A stretch of 64,000 nucleotides of DNA from Larix kaempferi (GCA_027924585.1 BSBM01000870.1:558001-622000); one strand, 5' to 3'. Positions 1-12,902 are shown, counted from the stretch's first letter. The notes: generated by a model not told the origin, from the sequence alone. Program-made: numbers and translations.

Positions 1-1957
1 TTGTCCAATATCTTGTGGGGTGTTCTGTTTTGCACATACACAGCTGTTCTAGCTGCTTCTGCCCATAGATGCATAGGCAAATCCTGGTCATGCAACATTG
101 CCCTTGCTACTTCCATGATAGTTCTTTTCTTTCTTTCTGCAACTCCATTCTATTGAGGATTATAAGGAGCAGTCAACTCCCTCTTAATCCATGAATCACT
201 ACACAACTTCTTGAAGTCACTTGAGGTGAATTCTCCACCATTGTCGGATCTGAATGTTTTGATCTTTTTGTCAATTTGATTTTCCATCAAGGTTTTGAAT
301 TGCTTGAATTTATCAAGCACCTCATCTTTGCTCTTCAAGAAGTATACCCAAGTCTTCCTGGAGAAGTCATCAATAAATGAGACACAGTAAACATACCCAC
401 TCAGGGAACTGGATGACATAGGACCACATACATCTGAGTGGATGATTTCTAGGATGTCTTTTGCCTTGCTTTCACTGCTTGGGAAGCCTTCTTAATGTTC
501 TTACCTTTTGCACATCCTTTGCAAACACCTTCATGTTTGGTCTTAATTTCAGGAAGACCCTCTAGTGCCTTGCTTGCAATTGGAAGTGCTCTATAGTGCA
601 TATGAGCAAGTCTTCTATGCCAAAGTTCACTTGGATCCATGGATTCATGCACCATGGCATGTTCAGGTTGTCCCTTCAATTTATACAAACCTCCCTCTTG
701 CTCTCCAATCACTACTACATCATCTATTTTCTTTCCCTTTGGCCACATTAGGACTTGGCCATCCACAAATGCAACCCTCATACCTTTTGCATCCAATGCA
801 GAGATGGAGAGTAAGTTCTTCTTGAGCCCAGGTACATAAAGGACTTCTTTCATCTTCAAAGATTTTCCAGAATCTAGGTTGTAGGAGGCTTCACCACTTC
901 TTTTGATTGGGTATTGATAATCATCCCCAAGTTTCACCTTATGGGGTGATTAATGTTCTGATAGGTTCACAAGAGATTCCTTAAACCCAGTCATGTGTTT
1001 GGAAGCCCCACTATCAATCAACCAATCATTACAACCATGGGAGATGGTACCCGTGAGAGCAAAGATCAGAACATACTCTTCTTCACTTGATGAGTCATCA
1101 TTACTATCACTTTCTTCCCTATCCTTCTTCTTTGGGGGTTCATCATCTTCGGCAGCATGGGCATGAAACCTTCTTTTGCTACCCTTCTTCTTCTTATTGG
1201 AGATGTTGTTGTCCTTCTTGTTCTTGGGACAATTTATGGCAATATGTCCTTTCTCATTACAGGTGAAGCATATTCTTCTTTCTTTGAAGTGATGTGAAGA
1301 TTTCTTGGAGTGAGATGGCTCTCTCTTGGACTTCCCTTTCTTGGTGTGAGCTGTGAGAGCTTGATCTTAATTCCCCATCTTTTCTTCTCATGCCACAAGC
1401 CTTGCTTCTTCTTGTGAGCATTCTTCCCGTAGTCTACTGAAGGAGATCAACTTCTTCCTTGCACAAATTCCTTGAATAAAGGAATCCCATGACCTGGGTA
1501 GGCCATTTAGAGTGGTCATCACCACTTCACCATTCTCCACCATTTCATCCACTGCTTCTAGTTGTTTCTTGATCTGGGAGACCCTTGAAAAATAAGATTG
1601 AATGGTTTCTCCATTCTGAAACTTTACTCCTTTCAATTGGTTCCGCAGGGTCATCTTCCGATTTATGTTCTTCCCTTCAAATAGCTTGGTCAAAGAGTCA
1701 AACATCTCCTTGGGTGTCTTTAGAGAAGACACATGGGGTATGATATGGTATTTGATAGAATCAGCAATGATTCTCTTTGCCTTGACCAAGTTCTTCTTAT
1801 GCAATACCTTGGCCTCTTCATCCTCTGGGATAGGGATGTCTTCTTTCACATATGAGTCCAACTCATTCTCCTCCAGGATTAACCCAATCCTATACTTCCA
1901 GGATTGGAAGTTATCAGCCCCTTCAAGCTTATCCTCAAGCTTGGTGTGGAGAGACAT
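1..1957 (-). pseudogene. copia gag-protease-integrase remnant (element A)
   Basis: I place the start at 1957 rather than the in-frame Met at 2005, because the product then begins MSLHTKLEDKLEG, matching the start of the copia at 38861. Visible domains: retrotransposon gag, about 1957-1380; an intact CCHC knuckle, CFTCNEKGHIAINC, at about 1229-1270; a K/E/D-rich linker; protease with WLIDSGASKHMTG at about 990-1030; the integrase zinc region (HRRLAH ... CKGCAKG) at about 520-640; and the integrase core with the RSDNGGE box near 235. The frame is broken by a stop in gag near 1368, another near 950 and a discontinuity near 440, so it is not a working polyprotein. The family makes a virus-like particle (gag) and the integration enzymes in the cytoplasm and nucleus. 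The remainder runs off the left edge. Confidence 0.88.
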
Positions 1958-2518
1958 CTTAAAGAGTACTTCAAATGGAAATAGAGAAGGTTTAGGTCTT
2001 ACCACTTGAAATGATGAAAACTGGATCTCATCCCGGATTAGGGTTTGTCAGAGAAACCCTAAGAATTCAAAATTTGAATTTCAAATTTCTGAAAGGATAG
2101 AAAGATGCGCTTTGATGAGCTGATCATCCTGGTGCATTCAGAATTTGAGATCAGCAAAGTTTTGCCCTTCAGAATTGCCCTTTTGTCCTCCCGGGTTCAC
2201 TAGGGAGAGCCCTGAATTAGAGTTTGAGTTTCCTGGAGGTCTACCCAGCCAAAAATCTCGATCCAAAGCTCTAAACTTCGATTTTTGCAAGGAGCTTCCA
2301 GCTGTGTCTTCAGATTCCAGACATTCCTATTTTTGTGGAAACCCTAATTTTTAGGGCCAAATCTGAAAATGCTCGGAATTGAATTCTGATTAGACAAATA
2401 GATGCACCTTGATGAGTAGAGTCAATCTACTATACTGATTTTCAAAAATCTATGGAGAGAAACCCAATAAACAAGGAACTCTAGCTTCTGTCACTGTAAA
2501 ATGTCTTCTTCTCAGGTT

Positions 2519-2531
2519 AGCTCTGTTACCA
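2519..2531 (-). other. primer binding site of copia A
   Basis: On the minus strand this reads TGGTAACAGAGCT, one base from the common plant copia site TGGTATCAGAGCT that pairs with initiator tRNA-Met. It directly abuts the LTR end (ATTAACA), which fixes the LTR border at 2532. Confidence 0.8.
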
Positions 2532-3130
2532 TGTTAATATTTGAGCATTAATTCATTATACTCTATGATCTTTACTGAGAAAATAACATATATAGTATAT
2601 CAATGCATGACAATCACAATATGACAAGCATCACAAGAATAAAAATCATAAGAGACAAGAGACACAGAGTTTCCGTGGGGAAAACCCTAAGGTGAAAAAC
2701 CCCACAACTTCCTCAGAGATAGAGAGAGCAATGGCTCAACCAAAGTACAACCAAATAACACTGTGATAGTCTCCTAGTAGCAGATGCTCCTCCTCCTCAC
2801 TAGTGTGCCACTTTCTAAGAGAGAGTGAGTTACTTTTCTGAGTGAGTAAAATAGAGATCTCCTATCTCTATTTATACTTACCTTTTTGCCCAGTGACCTT
2901 ATGGGGCCGATTTGTCTAGCTAGGTACATCCACATTATATTATATATAATTTAGGGCCGACCCCACATGGTGGTCTAATAACCCATCGGCACGTACACAT
3001 ATTTGCGACACTTGTCAATACACATGACGACACTTCCTTATAGAGGAATAACTCATCTCTTATAAGGGTACAATAAATACATATATAATACACAGATGAA
3101 ATACATTCCAAAGTTACATATACATCAACA
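2532..3130 (-). repeat. 5' LTR of copia A
   Basis: About 599 bp. On the minus strand it begins TGTTGATGTATATG (right end) and ends TTAACA next to the primer site. It has a TATA box at 2866-2877. The partner LTR is outside the window, so the right border rests on the TG start and on gypsy coding sequence resuming at 3131. Confidence 0.8.
2866..2877 (-). promoter_or_regulatory. TATA box in copia A LTR
   Basis: The minus strand reads GTATAAATAGAG. The same TATAAATAG core occurs in both LTRs of the related copia at 38280 and 44639, which supports it as the LTR promoter. Confidence 0.6.
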
Positions 3131-6100
3131 GTCCTCATTTCCAGCGGGACTGTCCTAAGGGCCAGTGAAGTAGCAGGCACAGGGAAGTAAAAGCACCCAT
3201 GGATAGTTCGGGTAACAGTCATCGAATTCATGCAGCGGTTCATAACCACCAAGAAGAACACCAGTCTACCATAGTAGAATCCACTGGTAAAGTAAACAAT
3301 GTCAAACTTAAAATTTTGTTTGATCCGGGTGCAATGGATAGTCTTATTTCACCATTTGCATTAGATAAATGTGGGTTGGCAGTCTACGAGCATGATGACT
3401 TTAAACTGGTTGAAATGGCTTCAGGAGCTTAGCAAATAGTAGGTCTTAAAGTGAGGACTTGTGAAGTTGAATTAGGAGTGTGCACCACTAAGTTGGATGC
3501 TTATGTCACCAATTTGGGGACTTATGACCTCATTGTTGGCATGGATTGGTTAGAGGGCCATAGAGATTTCTTAGACTGTTATGCGAAGAAGGTGTTGTGC
3601 CTCGATGACGAGGGAAGGACAATTCAAATCCAAGGTTTGAAGAGGAAAGTGTCCCTCCATTTCATCTCTATGATGAAAGCTAAGCGGTGCCTAAGATAGG
3701 GATGTCAGTTGTTTGTAGTGGAGTCCGTGAGTGATAGTAAAGGACCTTCCTTAAATTCTTACCCAGTACCTTCCATGTTCAAGGATATATTTCCAAAGGA
3801 ATTGCCAAGATTACCTCCAGAAAGAGAGCTCGATTTCATGATCGAACTAAAACCTGGTGCGGAGCCTATCTCAAAGACTCCTTATAGAATGACAACTCCA
3901 AAGCTCAGTGAGTAATAGATCCGGTTAAAAGAGTTGCTAGATTTGGGACTGATTAGACCTAGTATCTCACCGTGGGGAGAACCAGTGATCTCCGTTAAGA
4001 AGAAGGATGGAGCTCTGTGAATGTGCATAGATTACAGAGATTTGAACAAAGCCACAGTGAAGAACAGGTATCCCATACCAAGAATTGATGACCTATTTGA
4101 TCAAATGAAAGGTGCATCAATCTTCTCAAAGATTGATTTACAATCAAGGTATCACTAGTTGAGGATCAAAGAAGGCGACATTCCTAAGACTGCCTTTCGA
4201 ACTCGATTTGGGCATTATGAGTTCGTAGTGGTACCATTTGGTTTGACCAATGCTCCAGCTGTATTCGTGAGGCTCATGAATGGTGTCTTCTGAAAATACT
4301 TGGACCAATTTGTTCAGGTCTTCTTAGATTATATTCTTATCTATTCTAATAATGAGAAGGAGCATGAGGAACACTTGCGGTTAGTCTTGACATCCTTAAC
4401 GGAACATAAACTATATGGTAAATTGTCAAAGTGTTCCTTCTTCCAATAAGAGATTCACTACTTAGGGCACATCATCTCAGGTGAAGGGATCTCTTTAGAC
4501 CCGAAAAAGGTGAAGGCCATTGAATATTGGCCAATTCCAAAGAATGATCATGAGGTGCACATCTTCATGGGGTTAGCAGGCTATTAATGGAGGTTTGTGG
4601 AAGGATTTTCTAAAATTGCAAAACAAATTACCACCTTGCAACGCAAGGGAATTCGGTATGAGTGGAGCAATGAATACGATGCCACTTTTACAGAGTTAAC
4701 AAGATTGTTGACAATTGCACCAATCTTGCGAGTACTATACATGGATAAAGATTTCATGGTATGCATCGATGCCTCAAAGCAAGGACTAGGAGCGGTGCTG
4801 ATGTAGGAAGGTGGCGTAATAGCTTACGCATCTCGTAAGTTGAAACCTCATGAGGACTAGTATGCCACGCATGCTCTAGAATTGGTAGCAATAATGTTGG
4901 CACTAAAATTATGGAGGCACTACCTGGTTGGGAGAAGCTTCACCCTTAAAACATACCATCAGAGCTTGCAATACATCGTTACCCAAAGGGATTTGAATGC
5001 TAGGAAGAGGCGATGGAGTGAGTTCATGAGTGAGTATGACTTTGGTATCTCTTACATCAAAGAGAAGGATAATGTGGTGGCAGACGCTCTAAGCTAAAGA
5101 CCGAGGCTTTTCTCCTTAATTCCCTTGAAGGTTGACTTGAGGGAAAGAGTACTAGGACAACTTTTGGGGATAGCTGGTATCTAAAAGTAACCTCAGCTAT
5201 TCAGAATGGAAAGGAACAAGAGTCAAAGTATGATGGGTACCATCTTGAGGAAGATGGATTGTTGCGGTATCAGGGAAGGATGTATGTTCCTAAGGAAGGT
5301 GATATCAGGGAAACAATCCTTAGAGAGGCCCATAGATCACATTATTGTGTGCACCCAGGGGTGAAGAAGATGTATGCTGACATGAAGAAACTCTTCTTTT
5401 GGCCAGGTATGAAGGGTGATGTAGTGGATTTTGTTTCGAAGTGCCTTGAGTGCCAACAGGTTAAGGCAGATCATCGTCACCCAGCTAGTCTCTTACAACC
5501 TCATGATATTCCTATGAATAAATGGGAAGTCATTTCCATGGACTTTATTGTAGGATTACCGCTCACATCTCTGAGACATAATGCTATTTTGGTGGTAGTC
5601 GACAAAATGACCAAAAGTGCTCACTTCATTCCAGTCAGAGACACCTATGATGTGACAGATGTGGCAAGGGTATTCATTAATGAGATTGTATGTCTTCATG
5701 GAGTTCCTAAAAAGATAATCTCTGACAAAGACCCTAAATTCACCTCTAGATTTTGGACAAGCATGCAGTCAACATTAGGGAGATAGTTGAACTTAAGCTC
5801 AGCTTGTCACCCCGAGCCAGATGGACAGACAGAAAGGGTGAATCAAGTGATGGAGGACATGCTTAGGATGTATGTTATGGATCAACAAACACAGTGGGAG
5901 AAATATATTCCTTTAGTGGATTTTGCATACAACAATAGTCATCACAACTCCATTGGTATGCCTCCATTTCAGGCACTGTATGGGATACTGTGCAGGATGC
6001 CACTCAGTTGGGATAGGGTTAGAGGATCGAGTTTTAATTGGACCTGAATTGATTCAGGAAATGGAGGAACAAGTGGTACAGATTAGGTAGCAGTTGAGGG

Positions 6101-6577
6101 AAGCACAGGATAGCCAAAAGAGTTATGCTAATGCACAGAGATCGGATAAAAGTTATGGAGTAGGGGATCGTGTCTTTATTCGCATCAGACCAAATAAAAG
6201 TACCATTTGGTTTGGGAAAGGTACCAAGTTTTCACCTCACTTTATAGGGCCATTTGAGATTCTTGAGAGAATCGGACTAGTTGCTTATCATCTTGCACAG
6301 CCACCCCACTTGCATAAAAATCATAATATCTTCATATGTTTCTGTATTACGACATTACATAGCTGATGAGACTCACAAACTTCATTGGAAGGAATTGCAG
6401 GTCTTGGACGAGGGAACCTTCAGGGTCAAACCATTACGTATACTTGATCATAGGGTTCGACAACTCTGTAGTCATCATGTCGACCAAGTTAAGGTCCAGT
6501 GGGACATGTTTAGCCCAGGGTCTACTACCTGGGAGGATGCAGAGACCATGCGTCAAGAATTTCTCTTACTATTTTAA
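3131..6577 (+). pseudogene. gypsy gag-pol remnant (element F)
   Basis: Decayed polyprotein. Segments: knuckle end at 3131; aspartic protease with the site reading FDPGA (usually DSGA) near 3322; reverse transcriptase about 3780-4640, where the YxDD active site reads LDYI near 4325, so a catalytic Asp is lost; RNase H about 4740-5095 (CIDASKQGLGAVL); integrase zinc region about 5330-5470 (H...H...CLEC); integrase core with [15 protein letters not shown] and PDGQTERVNQ at about 5540-5850; chromodomain-like tail with QVKVQW about 6440-6577. About a dozen stops interrupt the first frame, and the frame shifts between 5097 and 5259, near 6050 and near 6280-6366. Intact relatives encode the whole replication machinery; this copy cannot. 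Confidence 0.9.
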
Positions 6578-6616
6578 CCATAACTTTAGGACGAAGTTTC
6601 CCGAAGGGTGGATGTA

Positions 6617-9171
6617 TGTAACGCCCCATATATTGATTAGGCATATTTATCAGTTAGACACACTATACTTTATTTTCTTATTATCTGTTGAACTCAGCTC
6701 GACTGAGTAAGCTATATTACGGCATGATGGACCCGATCATATGATGTTACTATCTTTTATGGTTTCACTATGATTATGATGTTACTATGTTTTGTGATTT
6801 CACTATGATTATAATGTTACTATGTTTTATGATTTCACTATGATTATGATGTTAATATTTTTTATGATTTCACTATGATTATGATGTTAATATGTTATGT
6901 GGTTACGATGTCATGATTATCATAGGATTCCTTTATTTTACGATTACAGTATATGTTTATATGTTTTCACTAATGAGATGTGAAATATATGATGCGGTAC
7001 ATGGATACCATCTTATGATATGATTTATTGAAGTGTTATATGTCATATGCATCTATGATGAACTAAAACTGTTACAAGAAATAAAATGATGTTGATAATA
7101 TGGATCAATTGGTGATCGATGGGAAATACTTTCTATGAAAAGTGTATTTTCTGAAATGCTAACCTACCGGGCATAAGGGCTATGGGATAGCCAGTTAATT
7201 GATCCGATAAAGGGGATAAGAACTTGTTCATACAGTAAAACCTTAGCAGCCAAAAATGATGATACGATGACACGAACTGATAATCTCGATAGCAGCGAAG
7301 TATGAGTTGATAAGGGCGTAGGCCCAGTATGTTGAGAGGGATGGATGTGTTTCCCACCCTATGTTCCATGATACTTGAGGTCGTGGGAGGGCCCTACTGA
7401 GACACGCTCCCCATGTTGTTGTGATGACGATGGTCGGATGCCTGCTAGGAGAGGATAGGTCCGTTGTTCAGCCGACGCTATTGCTCTTAGGTTCTATGTG
7501 GTTAGGTCTGTGAGTCTGACATCCACTTTTGTACTAGCAGAGGAAGGATAGGGAGGATGCAGAAGTAGGTTAGGATGGGAGGATATGTTAGTTAGTACTC
7601 TTGAGGGTTGGGTTTACCTTGATTCTGAGTTAGTGGTAGTAGGAACCCTTCCTTGTACTTAATTGATTAAACTAATGTAAACATTAAGGTAATGATGTGA
7701 AATCTCAAAGGATTAATTGTTAAACAACTCAGTATGTAAAAGTATATATGTGCTTGTTTTGCATGCTTGGGGGAGATTACTATTATTTAGATAGTAGTTG
7801 ATTATGATCTATGCATACGTTGGCCACACATGCACACTTTGCACCTGTACGCTAGTATCAATATACAATACTTAACATCGAATAATTGGATAAGTTGTCA
7901 TAAGTAAATATGTTAATTATGCATTGACCGAATTCGATTGATGATAACTTATTAATTATGTGTAAAACAAGTCAATTAAGCTATGTATTAATTGTATGTA
8001 AACATTGTAATAAGTAAATTAAGATAAGTGTCGTCAATATGAAATATCATTGATAAACATAACTTCTTTGGGAAGTTGTATTGTTTAACTTTTAATTGTG
8101 ATTAAGTAAACCATTAAACATACATTGTTTGTTGATAAAAATGTACGATATTAGTGCTAGGGTGCTTAGCAGTTAAACAAATAAATGTTGATATTGATAT
8201 TTACCATCAGTCATTATTACTACATTAATTAGGATAATTATTAATTAATATTGTATGTGTATTGATTATGTTTAGTACTAAACTAAAATTACTAATAATA
8301 AATGTGTCCATTACGCAAAATCATAATTGAATATGTGGAATTATTCAAAATAAATAAGTTAAAAATTATAAAGATGCTTGTTCGGAAAACTTGATTTATG
8401 AATTATGTAAAGGTAGTATTTAATTATAAAAAAAAGGAACTAAGTAAATTAAGATAAGACTTCTTAATAATAAAGAACTGTCATGTCATTCAGGTGATCT
8501 GAAATTCGATTTGAAATTTAATCCATCAACCTCTTTGAAATTTAAAGAGTCAACATGATGACAATTTAAATATTATCTTAATCAACATATTAAATAGATG
8601 ATAGGGTTAATAATTGATCCACCATCTCATGGGAGTCCTAAATTACACATTTCAAGAATCATTAAATGATGTACATTAGAAGCATTGAAACCAACCCAAT
8701 TAGCCTTAACTATTTAACTGCTCGAGAAGAACATAATTTAAAGATCTTATATTTTATTCGATTCAGTTTGAATATGGGGAATGGAGGGTGGTGGAGTGAG
8801 ACTGAAGGTAAATGAAGGAGGAATGGTATATAGGGAAGGGTAAAGAGGATTAAAGGGGGCACTTTTCGGAGGAAGGAGAGGGGGAGGAAATTTGAAGGTA
8901 GCAGAGGAGAGATCTAAGTGAAGAAAGGAGTGGATATTAGGGAAGTACTGCTCTCAGGATTATGAGTTCATGAGCTCGTGGGCTTGGAAATCCTTTGATT
9001 TCTGAGGGCCAGCATATCTGGTCGGTAGGTTGGATCATTGGATTGGTTGCTAAGTGTCACGGATGAAAATTGGGAAGGAAATCTACAACAAGCTATGGGG
9101 GAATCTACAACCTTCTACAACCTTTGAGCACCTTCAGGAAACAGGTATTTTCCTTGTTAATTGTTACATTA
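6617..9171 (+). repeat. 3' LTR of gypsy F (right end uncertain)
   Basis: It starts TGTAACGCCCCATATA just after a purine run (GAAGGGTGGA, 6603-6612) that can serve as the polypurine tract. TGTAACGCCC is a common LTR start in plant gypsy elements. No reading frame is supported inside. Content: a 35-bp tandem repeat near its start, a moderately GC-richer block with GGG/CCC runs (about 7130-7640), then AT-rich DNA to about 8760 and a purine-rich stretch at 8770-8950. Confidence 0.55.
6743..6905 (+). repeat. 35-bp tandem repeat in F LTR
   Basis: Four copies of a 35-bp unit start at 6743, 6778, 6813 and 6848, with a partial fifth at 6883. Each carries GATGTTACTATGTTTT, then TTTCACTATGATTAT, with one to four differences per unit. 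It accounts for the low complexity of the LTR start. Confidence 0.85.
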
Positions 9172-9194
9172 GTCATATTTTAAACTTATGCTAA

Positions 9195-9198
<4 letters not shown>

Positions 9199-9261
<63 letters not shown>
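9199..9261 (+). repeat. (TA)n microsatellite
   Basis: About 62 bp of uninterrupted TA dinucleotides. It lies near the border between F and G. Confidence 0.97.
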
Positions 9262-9264
<3 letters not shown>

Positions 9265-9449
9265 CTTAATCATGTAAATGGAAATATATATATTTTTTTA
9301 CCTTTGGAATGTTGATGCAAATACCTAGAAAGAGAAAATACATCTATGATGATAGGAAAAATAGTAAAGATTAAATAATATTTATTCAGAAACAAGCCTA
9401 TACAGAAAGTTAGTTTAGAACCTTGTCAAAGTGCTCTGCCAAAACCAGA
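9262..9449. other. AT-rich gap between F and G
   Basis: No gene signal is visible. It may hold the truncated 3' side of G, whose integrase coding stops abruptly near 9450. Confidence 0.4.
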
Positions 9450-9452
9450 GCA

Positions 9453-12190
9453 CTACATGAGGGAAGTGTGTGCTTCTATTATCACATGTAATCTTTCACT
9501 TTGTGGAATATAGATCTTTCCAAGATGATACAACAACTTGTCATGAATATGATTATTCAATTCTTCATTTTGAGAGCCATGTTTTAGTGATTCATATACT
9601 TCTTTGTAATCTTCATCCTGGGTGTATTGTTCAACATAACTTGAATGTACCAAAGGACTTTGTTGAATAACAATAGAAGCATTTGTTGGAGGTCTTGATA
9701 ACATATCTGCAACTTTGTTTTGAATACATTGTTTATACTTAATTATCAAATGAATTTTTTTGAGAAAACCCATCCACTTGAAATGTCTTTATTGTTGTAA
9801 CTTAGTTTGATATTGAAGATATTGTAGTGGTTGATGATCAGTATGTATAATTGTTTGCTTACCCATTAGGTAATGTTTCCACTTCTTCACACTTTGTACT
9901 AATGCATACAATTCTGTATCATAGGTTGGATAGTTAATTATAGATTTAGAGAAGGTTTCAGAATGATAACATATTGGTTTTTTGAGTTGCATTAAGACTT
10001 CCCCCATGGCATAACCACTAGCATCGGTATCTATCTCAAATGGATGTTGTAGATCCAACAGTGAAAGTACTAGAGCTATATTGATCTTTTCTTTCAGAGT
10101 GTCGAAGGCCTTTTGTGCTTTTCCTTCCCACTGAAAGAATCTATTCATACTTTTCAAAGCATGTAATGGATAAGCTATGAAGGAGAATTAGCAATAAAAT
10201 TCCTCCAGTATTGAGTTGCTCCCAAAAATATTCTTACCTCAGTTACATTATTTGGCTTGGGAAAATTCACAATGACCTCAAATTTAGAGGGATCAATCCT
10301 CAATTCACCACCCCCGACAATTTAACCTAGATACACTTAAGATGTCTTCCCAAATTCACATTTAGACATCTTTAATTACAATTTTTCCCTTACAAGTACA
10401 TCCAAAAATTGTTTGACATGCTTGACATGTTCTTCCCAAGTATGAATGAAAATCAAGATATCATCTAAGTAGACTATGAAAAAGTCATCAATAAAGGGCC
10501 TAAAAACATCATTCATCACCCTCATAAATGTTGCAGGTGCATTGCAAATCCCAAAGGGCATTACCATCCATTCAGATAAACCCTGTTTAGTTTTGAAAGC
10601 AGTCTTCCAAATACCATTGTCATGAATTCTAATTTGATGATAGCCACTTCTTAATTCTAACTTAGTGGAATAAGTTACATTCTTAAGTTGATCCAAAATA
10701 TCATCAATCCGAGGAAGAGGATACCTGTTCTTAATTGTGATTCTGTTTAGTGCCCTGTAATCAACACACATATGCCATGTGCCATCCTTCTTTGGCACCA
10801 AAACAATTGGTGAACCACATGGAGAGGAGCTTGGTCGAATGTAGCCTCTTTCAAGCAATTCTTGAACTTGATTCTTTATCTCTACATTTTCAATTATTGA
10901 AGACCTATACATGCCAATGTTAGTAAGTGGTGCATCCCGCTGTAAAAGAATCTCATATTGGATTTCTCTTTTTGGAGGCAATCCTTTAGGTTCTTGAAAC
11001 AAGAAATCATAATCAGTTACAAATTTAGTTAAGTATTTCTTAAGTATTGTATCACATCCTTTAAAAGAGTCACTTTGACCAACATCCTTTGCTTTAACAA
11101 CCATAAGAACACAATTCTTACGAGCATTTACTTACCTCTTCATTTGACTTGTAGATAATAATGAAAGACTAGTTTTTATGTGATGGGCACGAACACCATA
11201 TTCAATAACATATTTAGTGAGCTGATACCTGTTATCTTCCCTGTAAAAGATAGCCTTCCTATCATAAAGATAAGGACTTCCCAAAAAAATACCACAGATA
11301 TCAAATGGAACCACATCCAGATCTACTTCATCAATGAATCCAAAAGTAACAACAAACCTAAGTCTACACTGTTTTGTCCCTTGTAATTGTGTATTATCAT
11401 ATACCCATCCGAGGATATTATTTTGGGTGTAACTTAGTTTCCAAATGAAGTTTCTTAACTATCTCTTCTGAAATGAGATTGGCTTGTGATCCACTATAAA
11501 ATAGAGTGTCTATTTTTGTATGCTTAGAGATGACTCTTATATGAAATAAACCACTTCTCTTTCTTTTATCAAAAACAGATTCATGCTTTGTATTAGAAGT
11601 AGAATGATTTTTACCTTGTATGCCCGTAGCAACAATCTTAGTCTCATCCCTCGAGTTAGATCCCAAATCATGTTGGATGGATGTAGAAATGGTCTTCTTT
11701 TCCTCATTCTGAAACTTCTCAGGCTTGAGCTCCGGATAAAGCCTCCAACATTTGGATGCATCATGACCCTTTTTCTGGAAATGTAAGCATGTAGGTTTAT
11801 CTCCTTCTTTCTTCACTGTAGTTGTATGCTTACATTTCCCCTTACCTTTGAATTTATTTCCTTTAGGTTTGTAAGGTTTCTTTGAATTTTTTTCATTTGT
11901 ATTCTTCCCCTTTGACTCCATATGAGTCGCTTGAACACATACCTCATCAAGGCTATTTGGATTAAGCATAAGTATCATATGGCATAAATAACTATGTAAT
12001 CCACCTATGAACTTGAGAATAATTTATTGAGTGTAGAGAGGTATACCAAGTATTAAAGATTTAAGGAAATATCCTTCAGAAGGAATTGAAGAAGTCCCAT
12101 CTTATCCTTTTTCTGAAGCCATTATTCCTCTTCTTGAACCAATCTATGGATCAAAATATTCAATCTCTCCTTCACCTCCATGAATCCTTT
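9453..12190 (-). pseudogene. gypsy gag-pol remnant (element G)
   Basis: Read right to left. Gag tail about 12190-11950; a basic stretch with a defective zinc knuckle, CLHFQKKGHDASKC, at about 11750-11795 (the second Cys is Phe); protease region near 11500 reading FYSGSQANLIS, where the catalytic Asp appears to be Tyr; reverse transcriptase 11104-10376 with an intact YLDD near 10470 and the MPFGICNAPATFMR block; RNase H about 10157-9789 (EIDTDASGYAMG); connection and integrase zinc start 9773-9453 (NKVADMLSRPP, then IIEAHTSLM). The frame changes between segments at about 11400, 11120, 10370 and 10160. RT is the best-preserved part, but the copy is non-functional. Confidence 0.88.
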
Positions 12191-12229
12191 CTCTTGTTAA
12201 CATAAACAAACTCACAATGCAATGGTTGA

Positions 12230-12244
12230 GCTAATCTGATACCA
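12230..12244 (-). other. primer-binding-site-like sequence of G
   Basis: On the minus strand it reads TGGTATCAGATTAGC, the Met-type TGGTATCAGA core followed by divergence, placed just upstream of the gag remnant. The LTR should lie to its right (12245 onward). Confidence 0.55.
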
Positions 12245-12902
12245 AAATTGATCTACAAATATTTCAGGATCTTTTTAACCATAAATTTGCATGTGAAATC
12301 TCATAAAATTGTCTTAAAAGATGAATTTTAAATGCTTTAAATAAACACATATGCAATTAAAACAAATATGCAAACCATAAATTGAAGACAACAGATGATA
12401 ATGGATTTCACCCTTCTTGGGCTATGTCTCTGGGCCACTTCCAATGATAAGGCCAATCTTATTAAGTATTCAAAGCTTACAAATATGAGTTTCTTGAAAC
12501 ACTTCTAAGTTTTGTCAGTCAAACTCAAAAACATACTTCACCACTGCGTTCCTCTTGAGATTCTGAGAAAAATGAGTATAAAGTCAACTATATATGCATG
12601 AGGCCTCCTCTAGCACACAAATTGAGACAACCTCTACCTGCAGTTGTACATATTGTATGGATTACCACCTCGATAAGTGTGCCCATTAATTCTTATATGG
12701 ACTTCGGGAACTATGCTCTGAACCTCCTTGGGATCTGTGCAAATAACATACATGTACCTTACCTTTTAGTGGATCCAAAACAAGTTTTATATAGTGGTTT
12801 TGGGTGGTTCTTTGGGCGTAGATTTGAGGGCCATGCGCCCTTTTTGGGCCAAGTTTTATGCTTGCAAATTATAAGTACAAACCGTTCTTTACCAAACAAC
12901 AA
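12245..12902. other. possible LTR remnant of G, otherwise gene-free
   Basis: About 660 bp next to the primer site of G; the part nearest it is probably the G 5' LTR. I cannot find its outer border because no second LTR copy exists here. An open stretch at 12598-12906 has no recognisable domain and I do not call it a gene. Confidence 0.35.

Larger units (their letters stand above)
1..3130 (-). mobile_element. Ty1/copia element A, 3' part outside window
   Basis: Copia retrotransposon read right to left. On the minus strand the order is 5' LTR (2532-3130), Met-type primer binding site (2519-2531), gag, protease and the start of integrase; reverse transcriptase, RNase H and the 3' LTR lie left of base 1. 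Its proteins are close to those of the copia copy at 38861-42967, and the LTRs share a block reading GGTTATTAGACC(C)ACCATGTGG, so the two are subfamilies of one family. It sits inside a gypsy gag (see 3131). The TSD should be GTCCT (3131-3135), but the partner lies outside the window. Confidence 0.9.
3131..9171 (+). mobile_element. Ty3/gypsy chromovirus-like element F, 5' part displaced
   Basis: Gypsy element read left to right: end of gag, protease, reverse transcriptase, RNase H, integrase, chromodomain-like tail, then a 3' LTR starting TGTAACGCCCC at 6617. The bases just right of copia A encode the end of a gag zinc knuckle (HFQRDCPKG), so A landed in F's gag; the rest of gag and the 5' LTR lie left of the window. 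The domain order and the C-terminal tail resemble the Tekay/Del chromoviruses. The right border (about 9171, ending TTGTTACA) is a guess, as no second LTR is available for comparison. Confidence 0.8.
9450..12244 (-). mobile_element. Ty3/gypsy element G, truncated
   Basis: Minus-strand gypsy remnant: primer-site-like sequence at 12230-12244, a short gag remnant, zinc knuckle, protease, reverse transcriptase, RNase H and the first part of integrase, ending near 9450 without integrase core, polypurine tract or 3' LTR. Gag is far shorter than usual, so part of it is deleted. It is clearly a different gypsy branch from F and H by its protein sequence; I cannot name the lineage. Confidence 0.8.
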
